A program made the position numbers and the translations under genes. From positions 186,001-250,000 of the forward strand of contig CAZBSI010000004.1 in NCBI GenBank assembly GCA_964494345.1: a stretch of DNA of 64,000 bases. The letters are read 5' to 3'. The notes beneath the pieces were generated by a model, which was not told the origin of the DNA, did no database searches, and saw only the letters and a program-made list of their open reading frames with translations. The DNA comes from DTKD01 sp964494345 (GTDB lineage Bacteria; Armatimonadota; UBA5829). Below are positions 25,797 to 34,928 of the stretch, piece by piece; the stretch's first letter is position 1, and each line of letters begins with the position of its first letter.

Positions 25797-26723
25797 TCAG
25801 TCGCTGAGAAAACGCCTAATCGACATAAAACTGCCGGCCGCGCCGATGGCAATCCCCAGAATAATCAACGCCAGCGCCAGCAGAGATGGATCGACGTCGC
25901 TGTGAAACTGGGCCATAAATGGCAGCCTCTCGACCGTCTGCGACACATAGACCCCACCCAGCCTAAGCAGCAGCCATGCCGTCAGCGCACCGGCCGCCCC
26001 AAAGACCACGCCTTCGACAATCAACGGCACCCGCACAAACCAGTTGGTCGCGCCCACCAGCTTCATTATTCGAATCTCGCGCCTGCGGGCGTACAAGGTG
26101 AGCTTGATTGCATTGCTTATAATAAAAGTGGCCGTGATCAGCAGCACTATAACCCCGGTGACGCTGATTCCCCTCACCACGCGGGCCAGCGCCATTATCC
26201 GACTCAGCTCTTCTCTTCCGTCTCTGACAGTATGCACCGCCGCCATCAGGCGGATTTTATTAGCTATGGACGTCGTTTGCGAGGCGTCGGTAACCTTAAC
26301 ATCTATAGAGTAAGGCAGCGGGTTGTTCTGCAGGCCGGCGGATTCGATGTTCGGATTGGAGCGCTTAAACTGTGCCCACTCCTCATCTTTACAGAGGAGT
26401 TTCGCGCTGTTGACATTCGGCATTTTCGCGATTTTGTCTGCCACAGCCTGCGATTGAGCTCTATCGACCTTTTCGTTCAGATAGACCGCAATTTGGAATT
26501 TACCGATCTGTGACGCCATAAAATGGTTGGCCCCAAGCGCCACCATTACGAACGCGCCAAGTATTCCCAAAGACAGCGCAATGGTCGATATGGACGCGAA
26601 AGCCATCAGGCCGTTGCGCTTGATGCCTGTGAATGCTTCCTGTATGAGAAATTCTATGCTGCTAAGATTCAACGTGTTGATATGTGCCTTTGTGTTCGTC
26701 GTGGATAAGGTAGCCTGCATCAA
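25797..26723 (-). CDS. ftsX: Cell division ABC transporter permease FtsX
   Basis: FtsX is the membrane partner of FtsE. The roughly 308-residue protein has an N-terminal cytoplasmic stretch, one transmembrane helix (about 42-65), a periplasmic loop with IAKMPNVNSAKLLCKDEEWAQF that contacts EnvC-type activators, and three C-terminal helices (about 180-300) including the ARRREIRIMKLVGATNWFVR coupling segment. The ATG at 26723 overlaps ftsE by 62 bp, which is long. TTG 26672 would cut the overlap to 11 bp and begins close to the conserved FLIQEAFTGIKRNGLM segment, so the true start may lie there. Confidence 0.9.
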   Translation of the reverse strand: MMQATLSTTNTKAHINTLNLSSIEFLIQEAFTGIKRNGLMAFASISTIALSLGILGAFVMVALGANHFMASQIGKFQIAVYLNEKVDRAQSQAVADKIAKMPNVNSAKLLCKDEEWAQFKRSNPNIESAGLQNNPLPYSIDVKVTDASQTTSIANKIRLMAAVHTVRDGREELSRIMALARVVRGISVTGVIVLLITATFIISNAIKLTLYARRREIRIMKLVGATNWFVRVPLIVEGVVFGAAGALTAWLLLRLGGVYVSQTVERLPFMAQFHSDVDPSLLALALIILGIAIGAAGSFMSIRRFLSD

Positions 26724-27366
26724 GCCGGATGACTCGTTTTTTCATGCGGTCTACTATCTGGCTATCGTGAGTGGCGACCATCACCGTCGCCCCGCGAATG
26801 TTGATTTGATCGAGGAGTTGCATAATCTCCCACGAAGTGTCCGGGTCGAGGTTGCCGGTAGGTTCGTCCGCGATCAACAGCGTGGGATTGTTCACCAAAG
26901 CCCTGGCGATAGCCGCCCGCTGCTGCTCACCTCCGGACATTTGGTGAGGGAACGAATCACACCTGTGTGTCAGTCCGACCAACGCTAACGCATCTCCTAT
27001 GCGGCGGCGAATCTCTTTCGGGTGTGCCCCGATCACCCTCAGCGCAAACGCCAGGTTCTCCCAGACGTTTTTCTGTGGCAGCAGTTTGAAGTCCTGAAAA
27101 ACTATGCCGAGCTTGCGTCGCAGAAACGGCACATCGGTCGGTTTCATATCGGTGAGACTTTCACCGTTGACAAAAACCGTGCCCTGGCTCGCCGACATCT
27201 CGCGATAGAGCAGCCTCAACAGGGTAGATTTTCCACTCCCGGTAGAGCCGACCACGAAGGCAAACTCACCTTTTTCGATGGATAGGCTGAGGTCGTTGAG
27301 CGCACGTACGCCGTTGTCGTACTCGACGAATACATCTTTTAATGAAATCATGGATTTATCGCCCAC
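26662..27366 (-). CDS. ftsE: Cell division ATP-binding protein FtsE
   Basis: The 234-residue ATPase has Walker A GSTGSGKST, Q-loop VFQDFKLLPQKNVWENLAFAL (typical for FtsE), signature MSGGEQQRAAIARALVNNP, Walker B LLIADEPTGNLDPD and switch THD. GTG 27366 is the likely start: a TATAAT lies 6 nt before it and there is no Shine-Dalgarno, so the mRNA would be leaderless. An internal ATG at codon 6 is the alternative. It heads the ftsE-ftsX-envC-glycosidase unit and is divergent from lptG. Confidence 0.92.
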   Translation of the reverse strand: MGDKSMISLKDVFVEYDNGVRALNDLSLSIEKGEFAFVVGSTGSGKSTLLRLLYREMSASQGTVFVNGESLTDMKPTDVPFLRRKLGIVFQDFKLLPQKNVWENLAFALRVIGAHPKEIRRRIGDALALVGLTHRCDSFPHQMSGGEQQRAAIARALVNNPTLLIADEPTGNLDPDTSWEIMQLLDQINIRGATVMVATHDSQIVDRMKKRVIRLDAGYLIHDEHKGTYQHVES

Positions 27367-27372
27367 GAAGCA

Positions 27373-27401
27373 ATTATAGCGGGGCGGCGGCTAATAGGCA
27401 A
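27373..27401 (-). promoter_or_regulatory. ftsE promoter, leaderless arrangement
   Basis: TTGCCT (27401-27396), a 17-nt spacer and TATAAT (27378-27373) are followed by 6 nt and the GTG start of ftsE. The geometry is the same as at panD and radA. Confidence 0.7.
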
Positions 27402-27519
27402 TAACGTACAAAATCTATTTGATCTTCGTCCGCAAAGCTGCGTTTTTGCCGCCGGCGCTTATGCATTATACGGCTATTGTCTGTGATCTTTCCGTGCTAC
27501 AATATAATCGGGCCGATCA

Positions 27520-28602
27520 ATGAAGACACTTGATAAATACGTCATCACTGAAATGGTAGTTCCTTTCATAGCAGGATTCGCAGTCGTGCTGATCCTGTTC
27601 GTCGGCACTATTATATACAACAACACCCCGCTTATAGGGAGCCGCCTGCAGCAATGGCCGCAAGTGCTTTACTTCATTATTCTACAGACGCCGCGTTACG
27701 TGATGCTTGCCCTGCCGTCGGGCGCTCTTTTTGGAACCGCGCTTGCCATCAGCAGATTGACCACAGATACTGAGACGACCATGATGCGCATGGCGGGAGT
27801 CAGCGCGAAGAGAATCTTGCTGCCGATGCTGGTGGTTGGAGTGCTGCTGTGTGGGGTGGCCTACGTTTTTCAGGAAAGAGTTACCGTCTGGGCCGAGCAG
27901 AAAAGTGTTGAGACCTACAAATGGCTGGCGAGCGCACCTGGGCCGCTGCCGATTCAGGCGAAGGTGGTCTTTTGGGCAGATAACTATTGTTTTTATGTGA
28001 GCACAGTGCAGCGTGAGAACAATAAACTGACGCTGGGAAAAGTGTTGATTTATGAGCCGCCGGTTACCGTTGGCGGCTTCCCCACGCTGACCACGGCTGA
28101 ATCCGCTGTTGAAGAAGGCCGGGTCTGTATGCTGCATAACGGCACGATATTCAGAATGAGCGACTCCGGGGATCCGGTGCTTGTGGGCAAGTTCGAGTCG
28201 ATGAAACTGGACTTGAGGCGGGCTCTGGGCAATTATATGAACCAGGAGCAAAAACAGCCGGAGGCGATGTCGATTGGGGAACTGCGCGAGCAGATGAGGC
28301 TGCTGGAAAAAAGCGGCCATAAGACGGATCGTTATCGGCTGGAATTGAGCAGCAAGCTGGCATTGCCGCTCAGCTCGTTCATATTGATATTGTGTGTAGG
28401 GCCGCTGAGCCTGAAATATGGCAGGCGCGGTGGATTTATGGGCGTGCTGCTGGGCATAGGGGTGCTTTTCTTCTACTATAACGTGATGGTTTTCAGCAAG
28501 ATATTCGGGGAGAACAATCTGCTGTCACCGTCAATTGCCGGCTACAGTGAGGTTATAGTATTTGGGTTGGTCGGTATATACCTGCTGTGGAAGGTGGATT
28601 AG
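27520..28602 (+). CDS. LptG/LptF-like permease (YjgP/YjgQ family)
   Basis: LptF and LptG are the inner-membrane permeases that extract lipopolysaccharide for transport to the outer membrane. The 360-residue protein opens with the family start LDKYVITEMVVPFIAGFAVV. It has three N-terminal helices including PRYVMLALPSGALFGTALAISRL, a periplasmic beta-jellyroll at about 125-270, and three C-terminal helices with KLALPLSSFILILCVGPLSL. Only one such gene is present here; its ATPase (LptB) and the second permease are not in the window. A TATAAT at 27503-27508 lies 11 nt before the ATG and no Shine-Dalgarno is present, so the leader is very short. The lptD-like gene follows. Confidence 0.87.
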   Translation: MKTLDKYVITEMVVPFIAGFAVVLILFVGTIIYNNTPLIGSRLQQWPQVLYFIILQTPRYVMLALPSGALFGTALAISRLTTDTETTMMRMAGVSAKRILLPMLVVGVLLCGVAYVFQERVTVWAEQKSVETYKWLASAPGPLPIQAKVVFWADNYCFYVSTVQRENNKLTLGKVLIYEPPVTVGGFPTLTTAESAVEEGRVCMLHNGTIFRMSDSGDPVLVGKFESMKLDLRRALGNYMNQEQKQPEAMSIGELREQMRLLEKSGHKTDRYRLELSSKLALPLSSFILILCVGPLSLKYGRRGGFMGVLLGIGVLFFYYNVMVFSKIFGENNLLSPSIAGYSEVIVFGLVGIYLLWKVD

Positions 28603-28671
28603 CAGGCAATCGCTAATAGGTGATGAGAAGGCTGCCTGTGCAGTCTAATGCCGCTTTCGAGGAGAGTCACC

Positions 28672-31038
28672 GTGCGAATGCTTATCGTGTGCCTGGTCGT
28701 GGCATTCGTATGCGCTGTGTCGGGATCAGCAGCAACCCTGCCGGCGATTCCCCCACCCGATGTCGATCAAACCACGATAAATGCGCCGCCTCCCGCCGAG
28801 CAGATCAAGCCCGGAGATGAAATCCGGCCGCCGCTGTTGGATATCCCCTCCCCTATCCAGCCATCGAAACCGATTGGCCCATTTGCGCAACCTTCTCCAG
28901 TGCCAGATCTCGGCGAAGGGTTTATACGAATATCAGCGGATTCGATAAAGACGACCACTGATGAAGACGGAAGACCTCTGTTGACCACCGCATCGGGCAA
29001 GGTAACTGCACGATATCGGGACATGTCCATCACTGCGGCCAAAGGCACTGTGGATTATAAGACTAATATCGCTGTCTTTGAAGAAGATGTCGTCTTTAAG
29101 CTGGGGATTCAGGAAGCGAAGGGCAACCGGGTGGAGGTGAATATCCGGACGTGGCAGTGGTCGATTGAGACGGCGAACGTCGCGGTGACGCCTGAATTCG
29201 TGAAAGGCATGATCAAGGCACCGGTGTTTGCAGGGTCGAAAAAACTATCCGGGGTGCGGGATCGAGAGGTTTCGGCCTTTCAATCACACGTCACTACCTG
29301 CAATCTGGCTCATCCACATTACGACATACTGACTCAAGAGATGACCGTGTATCCTAACGATAAAATTATCTTCACCAACGCGCAGTTTGTGGTGTTGGGC
29401 AAAAAGCTGGTCACGCTGAGAAGGTTCGTGGTGCCGATACGGGATGTGCATAAGAACCCGAACCTTATCCCCAGAGTCGGGCAGTCTGCGGAGGAAGGCG
29501 TCTATTTGAAGCTGGGATATTCGGCGCTGGCGTCGAAGTCGAACACGACCTACCTGCTTGCTGATCTGATGCAGAGAAAGGGAGTCGGGCTGGGCATACA
29601 GGATATGTATAAGCTGAAATCCGGCAGCGGGAACATATTTTTCTACGCACTCAACGATAGGAATATCAATCAGCAGACCTTCACGGGCAGGTTCAATCAT
29701 CTCCAGCAGTTTGGGGACATTAAGATGGAGGTCGCCAGCGATTTGAGATCGAACAGCTATCTCTACGCGCCTCAAAGTAAATCCTTCAACAACCGGCTGT
29801 CGTTTACCAGGGATAAGCTGCAGGCGAGGTCGTCGTTGATGCTCAACGAGTCGATCAACGATCTCTTTCAGCGAACGACGACCCTGACCGCATCGGCGCG
29901 GCACAGGCAGGGGTTCGGCTCTAAATCTTATTGGGATACGAGTTTCGATTATACGGATTATGGGTCATCTGCCGGCAGCCGGGCGAGATTGGTGTCACAG
30001 ACTCTGTATTCCAGGCGCGAGGATAAGTTCGACTGGGAGGTGTCCGCTCAGAAGATAACTGACCTGAGCGACGAAGCATTTGTGGGAAAAGGGCAGTTTG
30101 GAGGAATCGAGCGCCTGCCGGAGGTGTCGATCAGTTCTGACACAACGAGGCTGGGGCGCGTTCTGCCGTTCGGGCTGCCTGCCCAGATGAAGTTCAGTTA
30201 CGGCAGATTCGCTCAGTTCCCGTTGGCGGAGGTCGATCGCGGTTTTCTGGATATCACCTCTCCCACTACGCGTCATGATCTGTCATCGACCTGGTCTGCG
30301 ACTGCGGGCGCAGGTTTCAAGCAATTTGTATACGGAGACAACACCGCACAATACTCTATAGACGCCGATGCGCAAGTGTCAAAGAAATTGGGAGATACTT
30401 CTACATTCTCACTCACTTATCGCTATCAAATGCCGAGGGGGTTTTCGCCGTTTCGGTTTGACTATATAGGTAAGTATAACATTCTCAATGCAAGCCTGGA
30501 CTTGACTGACAACAATAAGTTCAATATGAGCTTGATCGGTGGTTATAACTTTGAGCAAAAATTGTTCCCCTGGCAGGACTCGGTGGTGCGGTTATCCTAT
30601 ACGCCGACCAACAGCCTGCTGCTGTACACCGCCACTGGTTATGACTTTAACAGGTCGCAGTGGAGGCAGGTTATAAACCAGCTCCGGATTCGTGCAAAAG
30701 ATGATTTTAAACTTGACATCGGGACACGGTATGATCCGATAGGAAAACGCCTGGCAACTGTGCGAAGCGTGCTGGATATGTCGATAGGGGACAAAAACCG
30801 GGTGCAGGCTCTTGCCGGGTGGAACGGAATAACTAAAGAGTTTGATTATAAAGGGCTCGCGATCACGCGGGATCTGCACTGTTGGGAGGCGGCCTTGACT
30901 TATATAGACCAGGGCGGGTTTTACTCGGACAAGGGATTGTATTTCACAGTGCGAATCAAGGCGTTTCCGATGCTGGATACATTCGGGATGGGCAACTTCG
31001 GCCAGGCGCTGGATACCAGCGTGGGGCAGGTGTATTAG
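28672..31038 (+). CDS. lptD: LptD/OstA-like outer membrane assembly protein
   Basis: The product should insert lipopolysaccharide-type lipids into the outer leaflet. With the GTG start it is 788 residues: signal peptide (about 1-22), a Pro-rich linker, then an OstA/LptA-type beta-jellyroll (about 85-195; ISADSIKTTTDEDGRPLLTT, ITAAKGTVDYKTNIAVFEED). A long beta-barrel region follows with alternating aromatic strands to a C-terminal segment. GTG 28672 is chosen because AGGAG (28660-28664) lies 7 nt upstream and the signal peptide begins there; an in-frame ATG at 28648 has no such site. It is 69 bp after lptG. The barrel is divergent from E. coli LptD, so the symbol is by analogy. Confidence 0.78.
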   Translation: MRMLIVCLVVAFVCAVSGSAATLPAIPPPDVDQTTINAPPPAEQIKPGDEIRPPLLDIPSPIQPSKPIGPFAQPSPVPDLGEGFIRISADSIKTTTDEDGRPLLTTASGKVTARYRDMSITAAKGTVDYKTNIAVFEEDVVFKLGIQEAKGNRVEVNIRTWQWSIETANVAVTPEFVKGMIKAPVFAGSKKLSGVRDREVSAFQSHVTTCNLAHPHYDILTQEMTVYPNDKIIFTNAQFVVLGKKLVTLRRFVVPIRDVHKNPNLIPRVGQSAEEGVYLKLGYSALASKSNTTYLLADLMQRKGVGLGIQDMYKLKSGSGNIFFYALNDRNINQQTFTGRFNHLQQFGDIKMEVASDLRSNSYLYAPQSKSFNNRLSFTRDKLQARSSLMLNESINDLFQRTTTLTASARHRQGFGSKSYWDTSFDYTDYGSSAGSRARLVSQTLYSRREDKFDWEVSAQKITDLSDEAFVGKGQFGGIERLPEVSISSDTTRLGRVLPFGLPAQMKFSYGRFAQFPLAEVDRGFLDITSPTTRHDLSSTWSATAGAGFKQFVYGDNTAQYSIDADAQVSKKLGDTSTFSLTYRYQMPRGFSPFRFDYIGKYNILNASLDLTDNNKFNMSLIGGYNFEQKLFPWQDSVVRLSYTPTNSLLLYTATGYDFNRSQWRQVINQLRIRAKDDFKLDIGTRYDPIGKRLATVRSVLDMSIGDKNRVQALAGWNGITKEFDYKGLAITRDLHCWEAALTYIDQGGFYSDKGLYFTVRIKAFPMLDTFGMGNFGQALDTSVGQVY

Positions 31039-31096
31039 CGATTGCCGGGCTGATTAGGCGTGGGTATAATGGCTGCGGCGGCTCAAGGCGGAAGGG

Positions 31097-31226
31097 AAAC
31101 GCGAAAGCGCGAAAGGGGCGAAAACCAGAAATACAACATTTTGTTGGGGTTATCTGGAGTCGGACATCGAACGTCTGACATCGCACCCCCGGAAAAAGCA
31201 GATTTCTCGCTGCGCTCGAAATGACA
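31097..31226 (+). repeat. Composite B-A repeat module, copy 2a
   Basis: The module of about 130 bp reads family B (AACGCGAAAGCGCGAAAGGG, then GCGAAAACCAGAAATA), a middle part ending in GTCGGACATCGAACGTCTGA, then family A (AAAAAGCAGATTTCTCGCTG, then CGCTCGAAATGACA). A nearly identical copy starts 179 bp further on. The gap 31039-31504 contains both copies and no gene. Confidence 0.9.
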
Positions 31227-31238
31227 TAACTTGAGTGG

Positions 31239-31264
31239 TGATCCTGCGACTTCGCGCAGGATGA
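31239..31264. repeat. ATCCTGCG palindromic repeat (family C)
   Basis: The hairpin has arms ATCCTGCG and CGCAGGAT around ACTTCG. The same element occurs at about 47811 and, with ACTGCGCA in the middle, at 36041 inside the end of the M20 peptidase gene. A decayed form is at 22221. It lies here between the two composite modules. Confidence 0.8.
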
Positions 31265-31275
31265 AGGGAAAGGAA

Positions 31276-31405
31276 AAACGCGACAGCGCGAAAGGGGCGA
31301 AAACCAGAAATACAACATTTTGTTGGGGTTATCTGGAGTCGGACATCGAACGTCTGACATCGCACCCCCGGAAAAAGCAGATTTCTCGCTGCGCTCGAAA
31401 TGACA
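31276..31405 (+). repeat. Composite B-A repeat module, copy 2b
   Basis: Apart from one or two bases (for example GCGACAGCGCG instead of GCGAAAGCGCG) this is the same 130 bp as 31097-31226, in the same orientation. The near identity points to a recent local duplication. Confidence 0.9.
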
Positions 31406-31415
31406 GAGGGGTGGG

Positions 31416-31476
31416 CAACCGACAACTGTCAACCGACAACTGTCAACCGATAACCGACAACCGATAACCGACAACC
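31416..31476 (+). repeat. Tandem CAACCGACAACTGT repeat (family D)
   Basis: Units of the form CAACCGACAACTGT and AACCGATAACCGAC alternate about five times. A shorter version follows family C at about 47831 and a reversed version lies near 10383. The pepF start codon follows 29 bp later. Confidence 0.8.
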
Positions 31477-31504
31477 GTGAAATAGATGTAGAAAGGATGA
31501 TAAT

Positions 31505-33301
31505 ATGCCGGAAATGACTGATGTTGCCTGGGATCTGGATGATCTGTTTTGTGGGGTGGATGATCCTGAGATCGAAAATAGCCTTGATAAAGCGCTGGAA
31601 CTGGCGAGAGCGTTTGCGCAGCGTTATCGAGGCCGCATAGACAGCGATGACCTGACTGCGGATACGCTGCTGTCGTCAATCGTAGAACTTGAGGAAATAA
31701 CTGCAATCCAGACCAAAGTCGGCTGCTATGCTGCGCTGGTCTTTTCAGCCGATACCAGCAAACCGGAACACGGCGCGCTGATGCAGCACGTTCAGGAACG
31801 AAGCACCGAAGTCGCTTTGGAGTTGCTGTTCTTCGAACTGGAATTGATGGCAGCTAAGCCTGAGATTATTGATCGGCTGCTGGAGGACGAGAGTTTGGCG
31901 GAATATCGGCACTTCGTCCACGCGGCGCGGTTATTTAGAGATTATAAACTGCCTGAAGCCGAGGAGAGAATACTCGAGGAGAAGGCAAATACCGGCGGCA
32001 GGGCGTTTGAAAGGCTGTTTGAAGAGTCAGTCTCGGATATCGAGTTTCATATAACTATTGACGGCGAAGAGCAGACCTTGACGGAGCCGGAAGTGCTGGC
32101 GCTTCTTAAGGAACCGGATAGAGAACTGCGCAAGGCAGCCGCGGCATCGTTGACGGAAGGGCTGACCAGACACGGGCGGCTGTTGACGTTTATATTCAAC
32201 ACCCTTGTCTATGATAAAGCAGTCAACGATAGGCTGCGGGGTTATGAGTATCCGGAGCAGGCGAGGAATCTATCAAACGAGTTGGATCGAGAGACAGTGG
32301 AGACGGTTATCAGCACGTGTGTAGAGGGGTATCCGCTGGTCGCGCGATATTACGACATAAAGCGCGATGTGCTGGGATATGACAAGCTATATCACTACGA
32401 TCGATATGCGCCGCTGTTTGAATCCAAAGAGGAGTACACATACGGCCAGGCGCGAGAAGTGGTGCTGGAATCGTTCGGCAGGTTCTCGACCGAGGTGCGA
32501 GACGCGGCAGCGGAGTTTTTCGAGAAGAGTTGGATAGATGCGGCTCCGAGGCAGGGCAAGCGAGGCGGGGCGTTTTGTATGTATGTCACCCCGGACCTGC
32601 ATCCGTATATTCTTTTGAGCTACCTGAATCGCAAGGACGATATCACGACTCTGGCGCACGAGTTGGGGCACGGCGTACACGCCAGTTTGTCACGTGGTCA
32701 GAGCCTGTTTAATTTCTCAAGTGCTCTGCCTGTGGCGGAACTCGCGAGCACGTTCGGTGAGATGCTGGTTTTCGAGAGCCTGGTTTCTAAGTCTGATCTC
32801 GATGAGAAGCTGGCGCTGTATGCGGAGAAGATAGAAGGCGTTTTTGCGACGATATTCAGACAAGCGGCGATGTATCGCTTCGAGCAGGCGCTTCATAAAA
32901 ACCGCAGGGAATCAGGGGAGCTTACTTCTGAGCAGATCGGGGAGCTTTGGCAGGAGAATATCCAGGCGATGTTCGGCGAATCCGTCGAGATGGGCGAGGA
33001 GCACCGGAACTGGTGGATGTATGTCAATCACTTCATCGGCTCTCCGTTCTATGTTTATGCGTATTCATTCGGCGAGTTGCTGGTGATGGCGCTGTATTCG
33101 ATGTATAAAAAAGAGAAAGAGGCATTTGTGCCGAAATATATCGAGCTGCTGAAAACCGGCGGTTCGTGTTCGCCTGAGGAGTTATTAAACAAGGTTGGGA
33201 TAGATATTCGCGATCCTGAGTTTTGGCAAGGCGGCATGGAGGTAGTCAAGAACCTGGTGGCCGACTTCGTGGAACTCCATAAACAGTGGAAGGCGAAGTA
33301 A
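31505..33301 (+). CDS. pepF: Oligoendopeptidase F (M3 family)
   Basis: This cytoplasmic zinc peptidase cuts peptides of roughly 6-20 residues during protein turnover. The 598-residue length is standard. The M3 zinc motif HELGH lies in TLAHELGHGVHASLSRGQ at about residue 385, and the third ligand is expected in FGEMLVFESL about 30 residues on. GIDIRDPEFWQGGM near the C-terminus is the usual PepF ending. GAAAGGA lies about 9 nt before ATG 31505. The gene is monocistronic, convergent with the CBS-GGDEF gene 6 bp away. Confidence 0.92.
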   Translation: MPEMTDVAWDLDDLFCGVDDPEIENSLDKALELARAFAQRYRGRIDSDDLTADTLLSSIVELEEITAIQTKVGCYAALVFSADTSKPEHGALMQHVQERSTEVALELLFFELELMAAKPEIIDRLLEDESLAEYRHFVHAARLFRDYKLPEAEERILEEKANTGGRAFERLFEESVSDIEFHITIDGEEQTLTEPEVLALLKEPDRELRKAAAASLTEGLTRHGRLLTFIFNTLVYDKAVNDRLRGYEYPEQARNLSNELDRETVETVISTCVEGYPLVARYYDIKRDVLGYDKLYHYDRYAPLFESKEEYTYGQAREVVLESFGRFSTEVRDAAAEFFEKSWIDAAPRQGKRGGAFCMYVTPDLHPYILLSYLNRKDDITTLAHELGHGVHASLSRGQSLFNFSSALPVAELASTFGEMLVFESLVSKSDLDEKLALYAEKIEGVFATIFRQAAMYRFEQALHKNRRESGELTSEQIGELWQENIQAMFGESVEMGEEHRNWWMYVNHFIGSPFYVYAYSFGELLVMALYSMYKKEKEAFVPKYIELLKTGGSCSPEELLNKVGIDIRDPEFWQGGMEVVKNLVADFVELHKQWKAK

Positions 33302-33307
33302 GCGAAG

Positions 33308-34636
33308 TTAGCGAGGTTCGTTCTTCGATGCGTGCGGGGTAATCTCGATTTGCCTGTTGACGGCGGCCAGAACGGCAGCGGCTGCGGCTCGGAATTGATC
33401 CCCTCGCTTAATCACTACGCTGCCGGCGGTGCGGGTGCTATGGCGAGGGGTGACAAATACGGTTATGACAGTCACTACCTGATCTCCCCTCGCGCTGCCC
33501 TGTAATAGCACGTCCTCTACTACTATTCCGTGACCAGGGGCCAGCCTTTTGGAAATCGCTCCCGCTGTGGCCTCTGCTGCCAGTCTAAGCGTATTGATGC
33601 CCTCGACAAGGTATCCGCTGGCCTCGCGTGTGTATTCCTGTCCGTTTTGAGACAGGATCACCTGCACGGTGGCCTCAGCGCCGGTGGAGGTAAAATTGAC
33701 CGTCTCCAGTTTTAGGCGGCTGGCATGTGTGGCCGGAGTGGCCGTGGTATCGTGCTGCGCGACCTGAGAACCGGATTCCGAGGCGACCTCGGCCTCGCGC
33801 CTGGCTTCGGCGACTCTAGCGGGCTTAGCGAGCGTGCAATTTTTTGATGCGCGCGTCACAAGGTTATCCAAGGTGGCGGCGAAGTGAATTTCTCTGCGTT
33901 CATTTGTCCGCCTGCCGCCGGATATGCCGTAGCTGCCGGAGATACCTATAGGCAGTTCCGGAATCTTGATATTTGCGATGCCTGCTTTGATGCTGTCAGC
34001 AAGCTCAATTGCCTCATCGGCATTGCGAATGCTGACGGTAACGAACTCATCGCCGCCGTATCGACACACGAAATCGCGCTTGGAGTTGATGGTTTTCTTA
34101 AAAACCTCAGCGACCTCTTTGAGCACCGTATCCCCGACCACGTGGCCGTAGTTCTTATTAAACGCGCCGAATTTGTCCAGGTCGAAGAAAATTATACTGA
34201 TTTCCTGACCTCGCTTAAGCGCTGCTATAGCCCATGCCCGGAACTGATCCGACCACGCCAGGCCGGTGAGCGGGTCGAATGATTTGCCTAACTCCGGCAG
34301 CAGATCGCTGTGGGAGACGATGCCTTTCAGCCGGCCGTCATCAAGCACCAGCAGATAATCCGTATGCTTCCGGCTCATAACTTCGGCGGCGTCGACTACG
34401 CTGACTTCTGAGCCTATCGGAACGTATTCGGTGGACATTATGCTAGAGAGGAGGGTATCCGGTTCCTGACCGAGCACGTCCTGATAGGTCACGACACCAA
34501 CCACCTCGTCGTTTGTCTGAACGACCGGCAGTGCGCCGAAACTGTGCCCTTTCATTAAAATGACAGCGGTCTTCACTCGCGCGGATGGGTTCACCCACAC
34601 GACGTCCGTCGCCATTACCTCGCCAACGGTCTTCAT
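33308..34636 (-). CDS. CBS-GGDEF diguanylate cyclase with an unidentified C-terminal domain
   Basis: The 442-residue protein should make cyclic-di-GMP under control of a small-molecule sensing module. Two CBS repeats occupy about 7-55 and 65-113. The GGDEF domain (118-280) begins DPLTGL and has the intact catalytic RYGGDEF (192-198). The inhibitory-site RxxD is absent because the equivalent residues are SKRD (185-188), so product inhibition is not expected. Residues about 320-435 form a separate compact alpha/beta region (EATVQVILSQNGQEY, LRLAAEATAGAISKRL) that I cannot assign. No membrane segment is present. It is one possible source of the ligand for the riboswitch at 15.75 kb. Confidence 0.87.
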   Translation of the reverse strand: MKTVGEVMATDVVWVNPSARVKTAVILMKGHSFGALPVVQTNDEVVGVVTYQDVLGQEPDTLLSSIMSTEYVPIGSEVSVVDAAEVMSRKHTDYLLVLDDGRLKGIVSHSDLLPELGKSFDPLTGLAWSDQFRAWAIAALKRGQEISIIFFDLDKFGAFNKNYGHVVGDTVLKEVAEVFKKTINSKRDFVCRYGGDEFVTVSIRNADEAIELADSIKAGIANIKIPELPIGISGSYGISGGRRTNERREIHFAATLDNLVTRASKNCTLAKPARVAEARREAEVASESGSQVAQHDTTATPATHASRLKLETVNFTSTGAEATVQVILSQNGQEYTREASGYLVEGINTLRLAAEATAGAISKRLAPGHGIVVEDVLLQGSARGDQVVTVITVFVTPRHSTRTAGSVVIKRGDQFRAAAAAVLAAVNRQIEITPHASKNEPR

Positions 34637-34928
34637 GCCATCCTCACTGCGTCACGAAGTCGCAACGCATCACACATAAGCTAATTTATACAACCAAAAC
34701 ACTCGCAACATCCGTGCCCAGCAGCCTGTTTGGAATACCAGTTTTCTAATATTTTCCGCTGATGGCAGGCGGATGCCCGTCGGCTCGGAGTTGATATTCT
34801 AGCTTTGCAGGCTGGATTTGTCAACGATTTATGCGTAAAACTGGGGAGTTGATCCCGTGAAATCTAATATCGATCAATGATTATCGAGCCGGCTTGTCTA
34901 AGTAGCATTTGTATATTCAGGAGGCAAT

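Noticed and set aside
30956..31474. A 172-codon minus-strand frame after lptD
   Set aside because: It runs through both composite repeat copies and the lptD end in antisense, so it is repeat-derived.
34637..34928. Possible structured RNA in the gap before the M20 peptidase gene
   Set aside because: Only short GC-rich inverted stretches are visible; they match no riboswitch consensus I know, and nothing else supports a feature.
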